A stretch of DNA of 64,000 nt from assembly GCF_001653235.2 (NCBI RefSeq), contig NW_019154065.1, forward strand, positions 1-64,000. Direction: 5' to 3'. The translations under genes and the position numbers were made by a program. The notes beneath the pieces were generated by a model. The model saw nothing but the letters and a program-made list of their open reading frames with translations, ran no database searches and was not told the origin of the DNA. This DNA is from Pochonia chlamydosporia 170. Taxonomy: Eukaryota; Ascomycota; Sordariomycetes; Hypocreales; Clavicipitaceae. Below, piece after piece: positions 54,628 to 64,000 of this stretch (within the stretch, counting starts at the first letter, position 1; each line of letters opens with the position of its first letter).

Positions 54628-55995
54628 CTAATCCGTTGCAACAGTAATGCTATCGCCAACCTTCTCCTTTTCCTTTCCCTTTCCCTTCGCAAACAATAGT
54701 TCTGTTATTTTATCGTCCTCCTCCACCTCCAAAGAATAATGCTGTTCAGTTGGATTGTTCCTGTCTCCCTGTCCCTTTGCCTGTTGACGAGTAACTCGAG
54801 TTGTGACTGAAGCAGTCTTACTCCGTTTTCGCCGAGGCTGTTGTTGGTCTTGTAAGTCAGCTGCGTCTTCCTCGTCAAGAGTTAACCCTAGCTCGAGTTG
54901 AGAGTAGTTTCGACGTGCTGACCTCTGTACGCCGCTTTGTGTTGACGCTTTGGGCGCAAGTTGATGATTAGGAATCGCACGTTCGTTGCCAAAGGGTTCG
55001 CCATTCCGTGGCCGACCCTTAGGTATGCCCATTAGAGGACGTTGTACTTGAAGAAGAGGGTCGTCAATTTCTCGAGATCGTTTGATATACCAAAATGGAT
55101 CCAAGTCTTCCTTCTTTAGTGCCTCATGTTGACGAGCTAACTCCAAGAGTTTATGCACACAAGGCAAGCCGTATTGAGCCGTAGTAGAGCCTGTGCAAGT
55201 TGGCAAGGGCTTCTTAGAGACCCGGCTTGATTCCATCAGTCTGTGGATCTCGCTAAGCTGGTCTAGAGCCCAACGAGTGACGTTTAGAGGCAGCTGGCCA
55301 AGCCACTCTCTTCCGGAGAACAGGTTCCGAATAGTGGTGTTCGCTTGTTGTATTTTGTCTTTATACAGCTGACGTTTATCTGCTGTCTGACTAGCTGTTG
55401 CTGCTTCAACTTCAGGGAGGTCGGACCGAAGGGATAGGTGGTATGTCTTTAGAGAATGATGGTTTGACTCGGCTGGTGCTGTCGTAATCAAACCGAAGTT
55501 CCGATAATGGCGAGTATAGCAGCAGGCCCACTCTTTCTTCAACGGCAAGTATGTGTCCTTGAGATACTTCAAAATTCGCTCTTGGTGTTCAAAGGTCTCT
55601 TGAAGTTGCCGCCATGCTTGATTGAACTCGTCCTCCGATCTGCTAAATACCATATATCTCCAGAGGAGGTACAGACCAGCCCGAGTATTTAATACTTGTT
55701 TGGGAAGAGGACCAAGTTTTATATCCTTTGTGTCTTTAACGTTAGTGTTCCCACGTTCTATCTCTTGGATATCAGCAGTATCTGCATCGTCATCATCTCC
55801 ATCTATTTTAGAGTCGATGGGTTTCTTCCACCATTTCTTGATGGATAAGACCACATTACTGTTAATATGGAAAACGCAAAGCTGAAGTTGCGCGTTGGGG
55901 AAGATGTGCCGTGCCGCAGCACGCAACTGATCGTCTTTGTCCGTGATAATAACCTGTGGGGGAGCGATGTTGCCCGCAGTGCTGGATAGACACGC
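54628..55995 (-). pseudogene. MULE (Mutator-like) transposase, 5'-truncated
   Basis: The open minus-strand frame includes APPQVIITDKDDQL (second catalytic Asp), AARHIFPNAQLQLCVFHIN (C-x2-H signature), RNFGLITTAPAESNHHSLK (catalytic Glu), a SWIM-like CTGSTTAQYGLPCVH segment, and a basic, Lys-rich C-terminus with stop at 54628. The N-terminal half is missing: the frame ends near 55995, where the subterminal repeats of hAT-E begin. MULE transposases excise DNA with long terminal repeats and 9-11-bp duplications; none were seen. Confidence 0.88.
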
Positions 55996-55996
55996 T

Positions 55997-57137
55997 ATGA
56001 AACTGAAACTGGGGTGAGTTTCAGTTTCATGAAACCGGACGCTGGTATAGTTTCGGTTTCATATGAAACTGTATTCTGGTGCGGATTAAAAAAATGACTT
56101 TGTTTCCAGCAGGTGTATGCCATATCTCCTGGCCACCCGAAGACGTTGGTATTGTCTGCTTATCTATAGTACCAAGTCCCCAGCTTCAACATCACTGTCC
56201 GCCCCCTTGTCCATTTCTAAATCTTCCTGCAGTATCCTTACGGCCGCGTCTATATCCTTTGCTACCCTAAACACCCCAGCAAGAAGTGGCCTGTTTTTCC
56301 CCTTTGGAATGCTTATCCAGCTCTTAATGCACTCGCATGCCTCTACCATATTCGCAGACATACTGCATCTGTCCCACGTGACCTGCCGTCTCGCGCCCGA
56401 GAAGATTCGCTCTGCCTCCGTGGACATCGGTGGGATACAGAATACGTCAATGGCCATGCGGGAGAGGAGGGGGAAGTTCGCTTGCTGGGTCGGTTCAAGC
56501 CACCACTGTAAGGCCGTTTGTTGCCCAATTCCGGCCTGTGAGCCCTGTGAGAAAGCGTCAACGTCCGTCCATCACACGCTGTAAATTTACTTACATGGAT
56601 GAAACGATCAAATTCATCCTTCACCTCACACGCTGTGCTGTACACCTTCCTCCTCCAGCGATCAAACTCATCAAGCTCTTGCCCATTCTCCTGTTGCTTC
56701 TCTGGGAGCTGGTAGCTTTTGTACTCCTGCGACCAAATCTGCCTTACAGCCTTCACTGCATTGCTAACCCAGGCTGGATTTCTCTTCCACTGCTCACTCA
56801 GATAGCTCTTTCGGAGTGCTGGGTGGAGGAGAATCCCGGCCACGTACACGGGGGCTTGTTCGGTAAGCTGGTAATACTTCTCGAACTTCAGCCAAGCAAC
56901 ATGGAAGCGCGCGTAGAAGCGCGGGTTGCTGAAAGCCCGACTTTGAGTCTGTGTGTGAAGTGATGATGGAGGAAATCCATGTGGGACAGAACTTCATCCA
57001 GTGTATTCTCTCGGCCTTGACGTACTGAGATCTGGTGAAATACCTGTAAAAAGGCATGGATATCTCTGAGTTCGTTCCAATCGTTGTGGTCCAGTGCGTC
57101 TTTCTGTATTTTGGCATGATTTTCTTGGATCCAAAAT
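55997..57137 (-). pseudogene. hAT-E transposase, C-terminal part, broken
   Basis: Repeats of GTTTCAGTTTCAT/GAAACTGAAACT (55997-56085) mark the element's 3' edge. The coding parts are in several frames: DHNDWNELRDIHAFLQVFHQ (56.9-57.1 kb), YVAGILLHPALRKSYLSEQW (56.7-56.85 kb), and the dimerisation block SRMAIDVFCIPPMSTEAE with RIFSGARRQVTWDR (56.34-56.46 kb). The N-terminal half would lie in the N gap at 57138. It interrupts the MULE gene. Confidence 0.8.
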
Positions 57138-57237
57138 NNNNNNNNNNNNNNNNNNNNNNNNNNNNNNNNNNNNNNNNNNNNNNNNNNNNNNNNNNNNNNN
57201 NNNNNNNNNNNNNNNNNNNNNNNNNNNNNNNNNNNNN
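57138..57237. other. Assembly gap (100 N)
   Basis: Exactly 100 N. hAT-E lies on its left and G-alpha exon 5 on its right, so the 5' part of hAT-E and the 3' part of G-alpha, or a misjoin, are hidden here. Confidence 0.99.
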
Positions 57238-59071
57238 CGATGGGACTGTGGGGAAGCTTCTCCTTGAAGAGATCCATTTTATTCAGGAATAATATCAGAG
57301 CCGAGTTCGTGAACCAGCGGGCATTGATAATGGACGCCCACAGCATTAGGGCTTCATTCATTTGGTTCTGCAGCACACAGTTAACTCTCCAGGAGCTGAC
57401 ACAGGAGCATCTTTTCAGGATGCCTAACCCCTTCGCTATCCTCTACAAGGGACTGGTCATAGCCATTGATGGCAACAAGGAACAAAAGGCAGTGGACGTT
57501 TTCAAAACAGTGAAGCCATTTTCTGCGTTCTGATCGCTGGCCACCAACGTCAAACATCCGATATGTTAATGGCCCTAGGTCGAAGGCAATCTCTGTAATG
57601 CCGGTTGTCTTCAATCGCGAGTAGAGAATGTCCAAGTTGTTTGGGATATATCCATCAGTCCATATACGGTCCAGCTGGCCAATAAAACTGCAACCAAATT
57701 GTTAAAAACGTTACTGAAGTCAGAGATCAAATTGTGCTAACTGCGACATACTATGCCAGGTTGTCGTGCAGTGCATACTCATTGCCCTTCGCGATTGCAG
57801 CCTTTACGCCGCTGTCATACCACAATCGCTTGATCGACTCGAAGTAATCTTGGGGGAATCTCTCCCTGCGGCTTAGCTCATGCCTCGAGAGGATATGCGT
57901 CATGAATCTCTGCAAACATAAACTGTGCTTAGCCTAGGTCTCCATGTATCGATTGCCGCCCCCTCGCGGCTGCGTGTCACAGTTAGGGAGAATACACAAA
58001 GATTCACAAGGCTGCCATGGCGGTTGGAACGTTCGTCTGGTCGTTCTCTGAGTAAAGCCTACCTCGTTGTCAGGATGGTCAAATTGATAATTTAGCTTAG
58101 ACATAGCCTCGTAGATAGTACGAAAGGACTCGACAATGTTGCGGAAGACGACAGGTCTCCACAAGAGCCTTTCCTGTTCGCTGAAGCCGCCGGAGTGAAT
58201 CAACTTCATTTGCCTGAGAGTCGTAGACTTTCCAGATTCTCCCGCTCCTATTACATGCGCTAACATGTCACTTCATCTTTCATCGATAACGACCGCAGTA
58301 CCGGAGCACCACCAAGTCAGTGGATGACGAAGTAGTGTGCAGGGTGCAACAGAAGAACTGACCTAGAAGAAGGATTTTAACTTCTTTGGCTGCGCTAGTG
58401 ATGTGGCCTTGTACAGTACGTGTACGTACAGTACTGTATTTTAGCCCTAGTACCGTACGTACAATGGGGTTGTACAGTACAGTACATACATACAAATTTC
58501 CCCTTCCTTTTTGGGCAATAGTGAGCCCTGCCCTTGCACCATTTTTGAGCCTCAAACCTCAGATTCCACCTCAGTGTCAACACCCAATATATCACCCGTC
58601 GACTGTAATACACCTCCCACTCAAAATCCTCATTGGTTGAGGCCATCGCGCCGTCCATCCAGACCTTCTTGCCCTGCGCATTCACAAATAACTCGAGATA
58701 TGAATCTTCGAGTTCTAGCCAGTCCTTCTCCTCAAGATCCGCCCAGCGCTTTTTTAGGGTTAGCTTTGGTGGGCGCCATCTTTTTAGCGATACCTTCAAT
58801 TGGTACAAAATCAGGAGTGCGTTGAGCCAACAGAGCTTTTGTACAGCTCCGTATTTGTACGATGTGACCCACAAATTCCCCTATTTGGAATATCGTACGT
58901 ACGCAGTACGCGTACGTACTTTTTCTTCTTGTACGTACGTACGTACAACAGTGTTGTACGAAAAGTACAACATCACTAGGCTGCGCTCTTTTCGGCATCC
59001 CGAATGATACATTCAATTTTGCGCGAGCGAAGAGCGTCGCCGCTGTCCTTGTCGATGGTCCCAAAGCACAT
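57238..59071 (-). pseudogene. G-protein alpha subunit (GPA-2-like), MITE-disrupted
   Basis: ATG 59071 gives MCFGTIDKDSGDALRSRK, the N-terminus style of fungal class II G-alpha proteins. Exon 1 is split by a 583-bp MITE (58396-58978) exactly at AEKSAA / KEVKILLLG. Further exons: 58247-58063 (P-loop GAGESGKST, HSGGFSEQERLLWRPVVF), 57909-57752, 57687-57429 (RLKTTGITEIAF, switch II DVGGQRSERRKW, FLVAINGYDQSLVED) and 57367 into the gap (NQMNEALMLWASI, ILFLNKMDLFKEKL, the NKxD base-recognition motif). All junctions are in phase. The C-terminal receptor-contact region is missing at the gap. The protein would relay GPCR signals at the plasma membrane. Here the MITE adds stops in exon 1. Confidence 0.9.
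58396..58978. mobile_element. hAT-type MITE, 583 bp, duplication GGCTGCGC
   Basis: Ends TAGTGATGT and its inverse ACATCACTA, flanked by exact GGCTGCGC at 58388-58395 and 58979-58986. Both subterminal zones are packed with GTACGTAC motifs. The interior has a 159-codon minus-strand frame (58395-58874, RWADLEEKDWLELEDSYLEL) with no known domain, which may be a degenerate element gene. Confidence 0.93.
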
Positions 59072-62000
59072 GGCGAATGATTTGTCCTTGAACTTATGAC
59101 TGCCTGTCCACAAGGCCTTGCTGCTTTGGTCAGCTAGAGTTTGGTGGTAACTCGAAGAAGTCACTGAGCCAGCCCAGCCTCATCAACCATCCGAGTTTGT
59201 TGTCGTCAACGACGTATTGTCACGGAGGAGAGGGCAGGCAGCCAAATATACATATGTATATACATAGAGGACGCCACCCCTCTATAGCCAACTGCGCTGC
59301 ACTGTGACCGGGTCGGCTTGCTGCGTCGTTTCAACCACAGTCAGCCAAGTCGGATGGCCGCTTGATTCCAAATCGACATAACACGGTACATGGTCTAACC
59401 ATATGCCCCCTGTAAAATAGGAAACAGAATAAATACTTGACAATAAAGGATGCCTGAACAGATACCTATTAATTCTGGATAAGTTAATTAAATTGTGTGC
59501 GACAAGGCTCGTCGGTGTTAGTAACCGGGACCAACTGCGACCCTGGTTGAGGGAGGCCCTGAGAATGGAATCGCTGCAGTCGAATGCCCTGCCCGCGGAA
59601 GCAGTGTTCCAAGAAGATTTGTGACCGTCTCTGTCCCCAATAAGATTCATCCATACCGGCGGTTGTCTCTTGTTTGGGAAGCCTACGAAAGAAATTATCA
59701 GGCCATGGCTTCATCGTCCCCAACGCAAAATGAAGGTCCAGGTCGAATCAACCGGCAGAAATGCTGTCGCTTTGAAATGGCGCGGTTATGGGGAGAAAAT
59801 TTCCAGCGCTGTCACGATGACCCGTGCTATAAAATGTTGGCCAAATTACAAGTGTAAATCTTAAAGTAGACCAGCGCCCCATTTTGCTACGGGCCGAGGT
59901 GAGAAATCTAACCTGCTGCCTACCGGAACCATACCCTGGATTGTGGACTTCCAAATTTGGAACCACCCACCAAAGGCTTCCCCAGCAATGGTGACCCCAA
60001 GGGATAGCCCAATAGCGCAAGCCGAGCCGCTCTAGCCCACATGTCTTGTGGCACTAGGGTACATCAAACCGAGGCACTGGATATACTGCTTGGCCATTAT
60101 GAATACGGGTCTCAAGTAATTTAGCCTCGTCGGGATGCATTTTGGAAGGCTGGAATGGTAAGGCTGTTGAGTCATTACCCGCCCAGAATCCGACAGCCTG
60201 AAAAAATACGCCGGGCAAGAGTATCTGGCTTCTAGTTCGGGTATTTGGGCGGAAGGCGAGATGCTAACATCACGACGAGATGACCTCTTACAGGCCCATG
60301 CAAAATACCACACTATCCCCCAAGTGAATGGCGATTTCCGGCAACGCATCCTCGGAATTCTTGAGCACTGGTTGAGCCATTCAATCAATTCGTCAACTGA
60401 GGTCGTTGTGCCGGAATATCTCGCGGTAATGTACCCCCTCTGAACTCATTCTGGTGCCCCTGAAACTCATGGATCCTTGTCAAACACTTTTCCAAAGAAG
60501 ATCATTTCTTGATTTTCGAGAGCGACATATTTTGTGACGAAAGCAGGAACAGTGGCGCCAGCCAGGGCGTTTCGCAACCACGTCACTAATTCAGGCGTGT
60601 TCAGGAGCCTCGACTCTTCTATTTCGAACCTCCACTCGTTCCGGGTTGCAGCAGGGACAGTTTGCGGCTACGGCCGCAACGGCAAAGCCCCCCGAGTAGA
60701 GCTAGCCAATGGGAACCCTCGACGTAAACCATTGTTGTTGGGGTTTCATTGTAGTACTCCACTGGGTCTGCTAGTAACTGCCCACTCACCACGCAGAGTA
60801 CAATTTTCATGGAAATAATCCTGGATGCTTAATTCAAGCGAAGCGCTATGCAGGGGCGTCTCACCTAATCCCCATAAGATGCAGTCGGGACCACATTCAC
60901 ATGGAGAAGATTCACAGTGCATGACGGTCAGTAGAGAGTTAATGGACGTGTAGCTCATAGCGACCAGCCCGGCCCCCAATACTGTTGAGCGCTTCGTGGG
61001 CCAACTGTATCAAACTTTTTCTATTTAGCAAGGGAAAACGCCGCGAGGCTATGTAGCGCTATGTATCATGGCACCTGCGTTCTGTTTGAGGTGCGGAGTC
61101 CAGGTCGGATTCTAAGTTACTTCACGATACGCCACTGTAAGCCATGGCTTGCCGACGCATACCACGTGGGCATTGTATGGAAGTTCGTGGCCGTTACGGT
61201 AGCCCACAGCCAAGCCCCGTACAGTCCGAGACATCAGTCACAGGTTACTCAGGCTACCGTTTAGGCATTCTCTTACTGGGAGTACTCAGGTTATGGTGAA
61301 AGGGTAAATATAGAGAATTCATTTCGAAAGACTCAAATCTAAAGGAAGCATTCCGAGAGTCGCATCCAACCCCACTCTGAACACTTTAGTGCCAGGCGCG
61401 GCCCGCCGTGGGTATATCGTACAGTGGGAGCAATTCATGTCGAGCGGCTCCCCACCACCAAATCTAGGTTGGGGTCGGCTGGGGAGTGGCTCGTCATTTA
61501 TCTCCAGCCACCGTAAGTCTCCACCGACCTGGCTCCTATATGGCATATGACTAACATGGGCCACAGAACTACCACGGAGCCATCTCTCAGAAATCCGTCC
61601 GGGTTTGTGGGTTAACGACGAGGACAAAGTTGCGAAGTTCGACGGCTAACATACGGGAACACTTAAGAGTTTAGAACATTGTCCCTAGGATCCTGCGAGA
61701 TATTGCTAGTCGTGCATCTTGCCTCAGGCAGTTTTTGTCACATTATGGGATGCATACAAGGGGGGGTGCTAAAAGTCCTCCCCTGGTGGTGCTCCACACT
61801 CATCGGGGTGGGGGCGCTGAGTAGGAAAATGGTCAATGATTCGGAAAAAAAATCGGTACATCGTTCAGCTACCATCTTCTTAAGGGAGCCAAGTACTATT
61901 GTTTTATGGATAGTTGCAAATTGGCCCTGCTACAACCAGTGCATTGAACTATCAGAATCGTTGTCTGCAGCGTCACCAGAAGTATGTATGCTCTAAAAGT

Positions 62001-62125
62001 CAGTATTTTCACTGCACATGTCGTCATCAATGTCGCTCCTAGCTTCTCCTAGCTTCTCCTCACCTTTGACTACTATACAATCACGTACTGGGCTCTCTAC
62101 AACCTCAACCATCGTGATCTCGATG
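59072..62125. other. Long stretch without supported genes
   Basis: Upstream flank of G-alpha, then 3 kb of short frames. Weak candidates only: 60746-60979 minus (cysteine-rich SLLTVMHCESSPCECGPD) and 60261-60443 plus (RQRILGILEHWLSHSINSS). Tandem TCTCCTAGCTTC near 62036-62060. A CATATGTATATACATAG AT-rich motif near 59253 could be promoter-like for G-alpha. Confidence 0.4.
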
Positions 62126-62274
62126 CAGGGTGGTCATCAATTCAATCAACGCACCCCTCTGGTTGACGAAAGATCACTATGTGCACCGTGCGAGCGTGCA
62201 CGTACCATATAACACGCCGTGCCACCCTTGTTTCAACTCAATCGACACCCCAGATTGAATTGATGACCACCCTG
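62126..62274. mobile_element. hAT-type MITE, 149 bp, duplication TCTCGATG
   Basis: 22-bp perfect terminal inverted repeats beginning CAGGGTGGTCATCAATTC. TCTCGATG flanks both sides (62118-62125, 62275-62282). No coding content; the interior is a short GC-rich stretch with a GTGCGAGCGTGCAC-like stem. Confidence 0.93.
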
Positions 62275-62460
62275 TCTCGATGCCATTGGTCTCCAGGGAG
62301 AGCGCCTGGCGTTTGATGCCCGATCCTGGCCTTCTTGAATCACAAGGCTGACGCCTTCGCTGATTTTCTCAGGATCATAATGTTTTGGCCATGTGATTGT
62401 GTTGCTACACTCCGAACCGTGATAAAACAGTTGGCGACGGAGGTAGCACCGCTGGTATAT

Positions 62461-62841
62461 CTAGTTCAGGCGGCTAAGAAGAGTGCGCCGATCGCTCTTC
62501 TGCCACTTGCTTTGCTGTTGTACTTTGTGTAATGTTGTTTTAGTGATACTGGACCTAACGATTGATCTAACTTCTCGAATCCAGCAGCGTACGTAAGCAG
62601 CCTCATCGCGAGTTTCCTTCTTCCTCAAACGCTGCCTCTTATCTTCCTGTGCCGCTAGTCTGTTGTACTCATCCTTTGCGACACGGATTCTCGCATCGTC
62701 AACAGTAAGAGGGCCGTACTTCCCTTTGGAGATGTGGCCTCCTACCATTATCATGCGAGTCATTTTATGCATGAGTATTGTCACACTTGCATGCCTAATC
62801 TGAAACCGTTTCTTGACAGTGTTGAGTCCCGACAGATGCAC
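62461..62841 (-). pseudogene. Possible pogo/Fot1-type transposase tail
   Basis: A 126-codon minus-strand frame ending at 62461 contains GGHISKGKYGPLTVDDARIR followed by a highly basic/acidic helix (RLAAQEDKRQRLRKKETRDE). Fungal pogo/Fot1 transposases often end with such an LTV-x2-AR plus charged-helix tail. No DDE or HTH domain is visible nearby, so this is weak. Confidence 0.25.
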
Positions 62842-64000
62842 ACCGGTGACTTGCGATAAACAAGATCAAGGAACGGTTCAAGTAGGCGCGGTCATCGACG
62901 GGTGCTGCTGGCCGAGGTCTCGGTAATGACTCGAACGTGCCGTCATTCGATGTTGCCCACGACTCCAATGACCCTCATTGCCGCAAAACTTATGAGATAG
63001 ACGATGTAGATGCATCATTGGACAAACGGAGAGGGACATTCGCGTCCGCTACAGCGGCCGACGAACCTAGTGCCTCAGCTTGGGACGGACAGAGTCACAC
63101 AAGCTAAACCTTTCTGGTTCAGCAGTGAAATTGAGGCTAAATTCGCCGGCGTATAGTCCGTATCTGCTACACAATACCGAAACTCGTGTTGCCGGTTGTT
63201 CATACATACATATGATCATAATAAGGTACATAGGTAATGCATAACACTGGGCAAAAGGCAGTTACTTCTAACTATGAAGAGGATGTTCCCACCTGGCATT
63301 GCGTGATGTTGATGCACCGTTACGGCGCCAGGATCAACTTGTCTGGGGCCACACCTTCTGCCAAACCTTCGAATCATCAATCGCAGAATGTGAATGTGGA
63401 CTACATCCCGTGGTGTCGTGTGGAGTCTGGCGGACCCTGTATCTCGACTACATTTGATACCGATCGCCTGCACCTCATATATATAAGGCGGAATCTGGAG
63501 GCTGTGCCAGAACAGTCAGGTACTATTTTCATCACGGATTCGAAATCCGCCCTTGTCGTTGCTAGGGGTTGCTCGGAGCCTTTGTGTTCTCTGCGCCTAT
63601 CTGATGGTAACGATAACACCCGGGTACCGGGCCGGGCTTGTCTTCCCCGTGCCTCCCTGTCTGGTAGGTCACTTGTAACTCTGTTACTTGCCGGTATACG
63701 GATAAACTCCAGTCTCCGGGTATACCTGGGCTTGGTGAAAGACTGGCCAACCCTTATCAATCGGCTTTTGGGGAACTTACAGCCCCTTATGCTACGAATA
63801 GTATATACTTTGGCTGGAATTGGGGAGCAGAGAAGGAGAAGAATGTAGAGGGGCCAACTAAATGACAAGAATAGGATCAGGGCGATATCGCCATTGACAG
63901 TGCTCCACCGGAACAGCTGCTCCTCAAATAGGAATCGTTGCCAAATCTCTTCTCTCCAGCTGGTGGCGCTCTTAGCGGCGGTTGAGATTGGCCCCGTCCT
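62842..64000. other. Window end, nothing firm
   Basis: Overlapping frames on both strands (63237-63848 plus, 63401-63868 minus) without convincing domains; TIFITDSKSALVVARG is only a superficial match to RNase H. Confidence 0.35.

Noticed and set aside
57056..57292. Plus-strand frames across the second N block
   Set aside because: Cross an assembly gap and oppose well-supported hAT and G-alpha coding sequence on the minus strand.
58395..58874. 159-codon minus-strand frame as a host gene
   Set aside because: It lies wholly inside the MITE bounded by GGCTGCGC duplications, so it is element sequence at most.
63237..63848. 203-codon frame with TDSKSAL, considered as a retroelement RNase H
   Set aside because: No second RNase H motif, no polymerase nearby, and an equally long frame on the other strand.
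1..64000. tRNA, rRNA and CRISPR features
   Set aside because: No box B-like GTTCGANNC with a matching cloverleaf, no rRNA core sequence, and no regularly spaced repeat array was seen; CRISPR is not expected in a fungus.

Overview
This window is a transposon-rich, gene-poor piece of a filamentous ascomycete genome (Pezizomycotina). The evidence is short GT-AG introns, a fungal-type (FunK1-like) kinase, two fungal rhodopsin-domain 7TM proteins, a DUF7703-like 7TM protein, a GT32 sugar transferase, a DUF3435 tyrosine recombinase, a class II-like G-alpha gene, and Tad-type LINE, Ty1/copia, Ty3/gypsy, hAT, MULE and Helitron remnants. Two 100-base N blocks (40531-40630, 57138-57237) show it is a gapped draft scaffold. 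Everything below was read by eye, with no database search; family names come from motifs.

Layout. 1-4279: 5' portion of a decayed Ty3/gypsy element on the minus strand, running off the left edge. 4280-6785: hAT-A, intact transposase. 7.3-9.1 kb: gag remnant, a hAT MITE (8-bp duplication) and a frameshifted copia fragment. 9.4-14.3 kb: host island with a GT32 transferase, an unrecognised spliced gene and a DUF7703-like gene. 14.7-19.0 kb: Helitron remnant abutting dead hAT-B. 19.9-24.3 kb: ankyrin remnant, six-exon rhodopsin-domain gene, hypothetical gene. 24.6-29.15 kb: copia 3' end with its LTR, intact hAT-C, solo LTR. 29.7-32.1 kb: complete five-exon DUF3435 gene, the family of Starship captains. 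32.6-35.0 kb: ankyrin/ZZ gene split by a solo LTR, then a PAS-like gene. 36.3-40.0 kb: LINE 3' end, seven-exon rhodopsin-domain gene, and a 118-bp near-identical direct repeat. 41.0-45.1 kb: two solo LTRs and two hAT MITEs. 45.1-50.2 kb: an unrecognised gene split by complete hAT-D. 50.9-53.3 kb: FunK1-like kinase with frame breaks. 54.6-59.1 kb: MULE transposase broken by hAT-E, the gap, and a G-alpha gene split by a 583-bp hAT-type MITE. 59.1-64 kb: mostly empty, with a 149-bp hAT MITE.

The main theme is hAT activity. Five transposase loci and five short non-autonomous elements are present. Six of these elements (hAT-D and the five MITEs) have exact 8-bp target duplications. Several insertions sit in exons (G-alpha, ankyrin/ZZ, the 45-50 kb gene), so they date the loss of those genes. 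The best candidate for an under-described system is the DUF3435 recombinase and whatever mobile unit it may head. Its edges were not found here.
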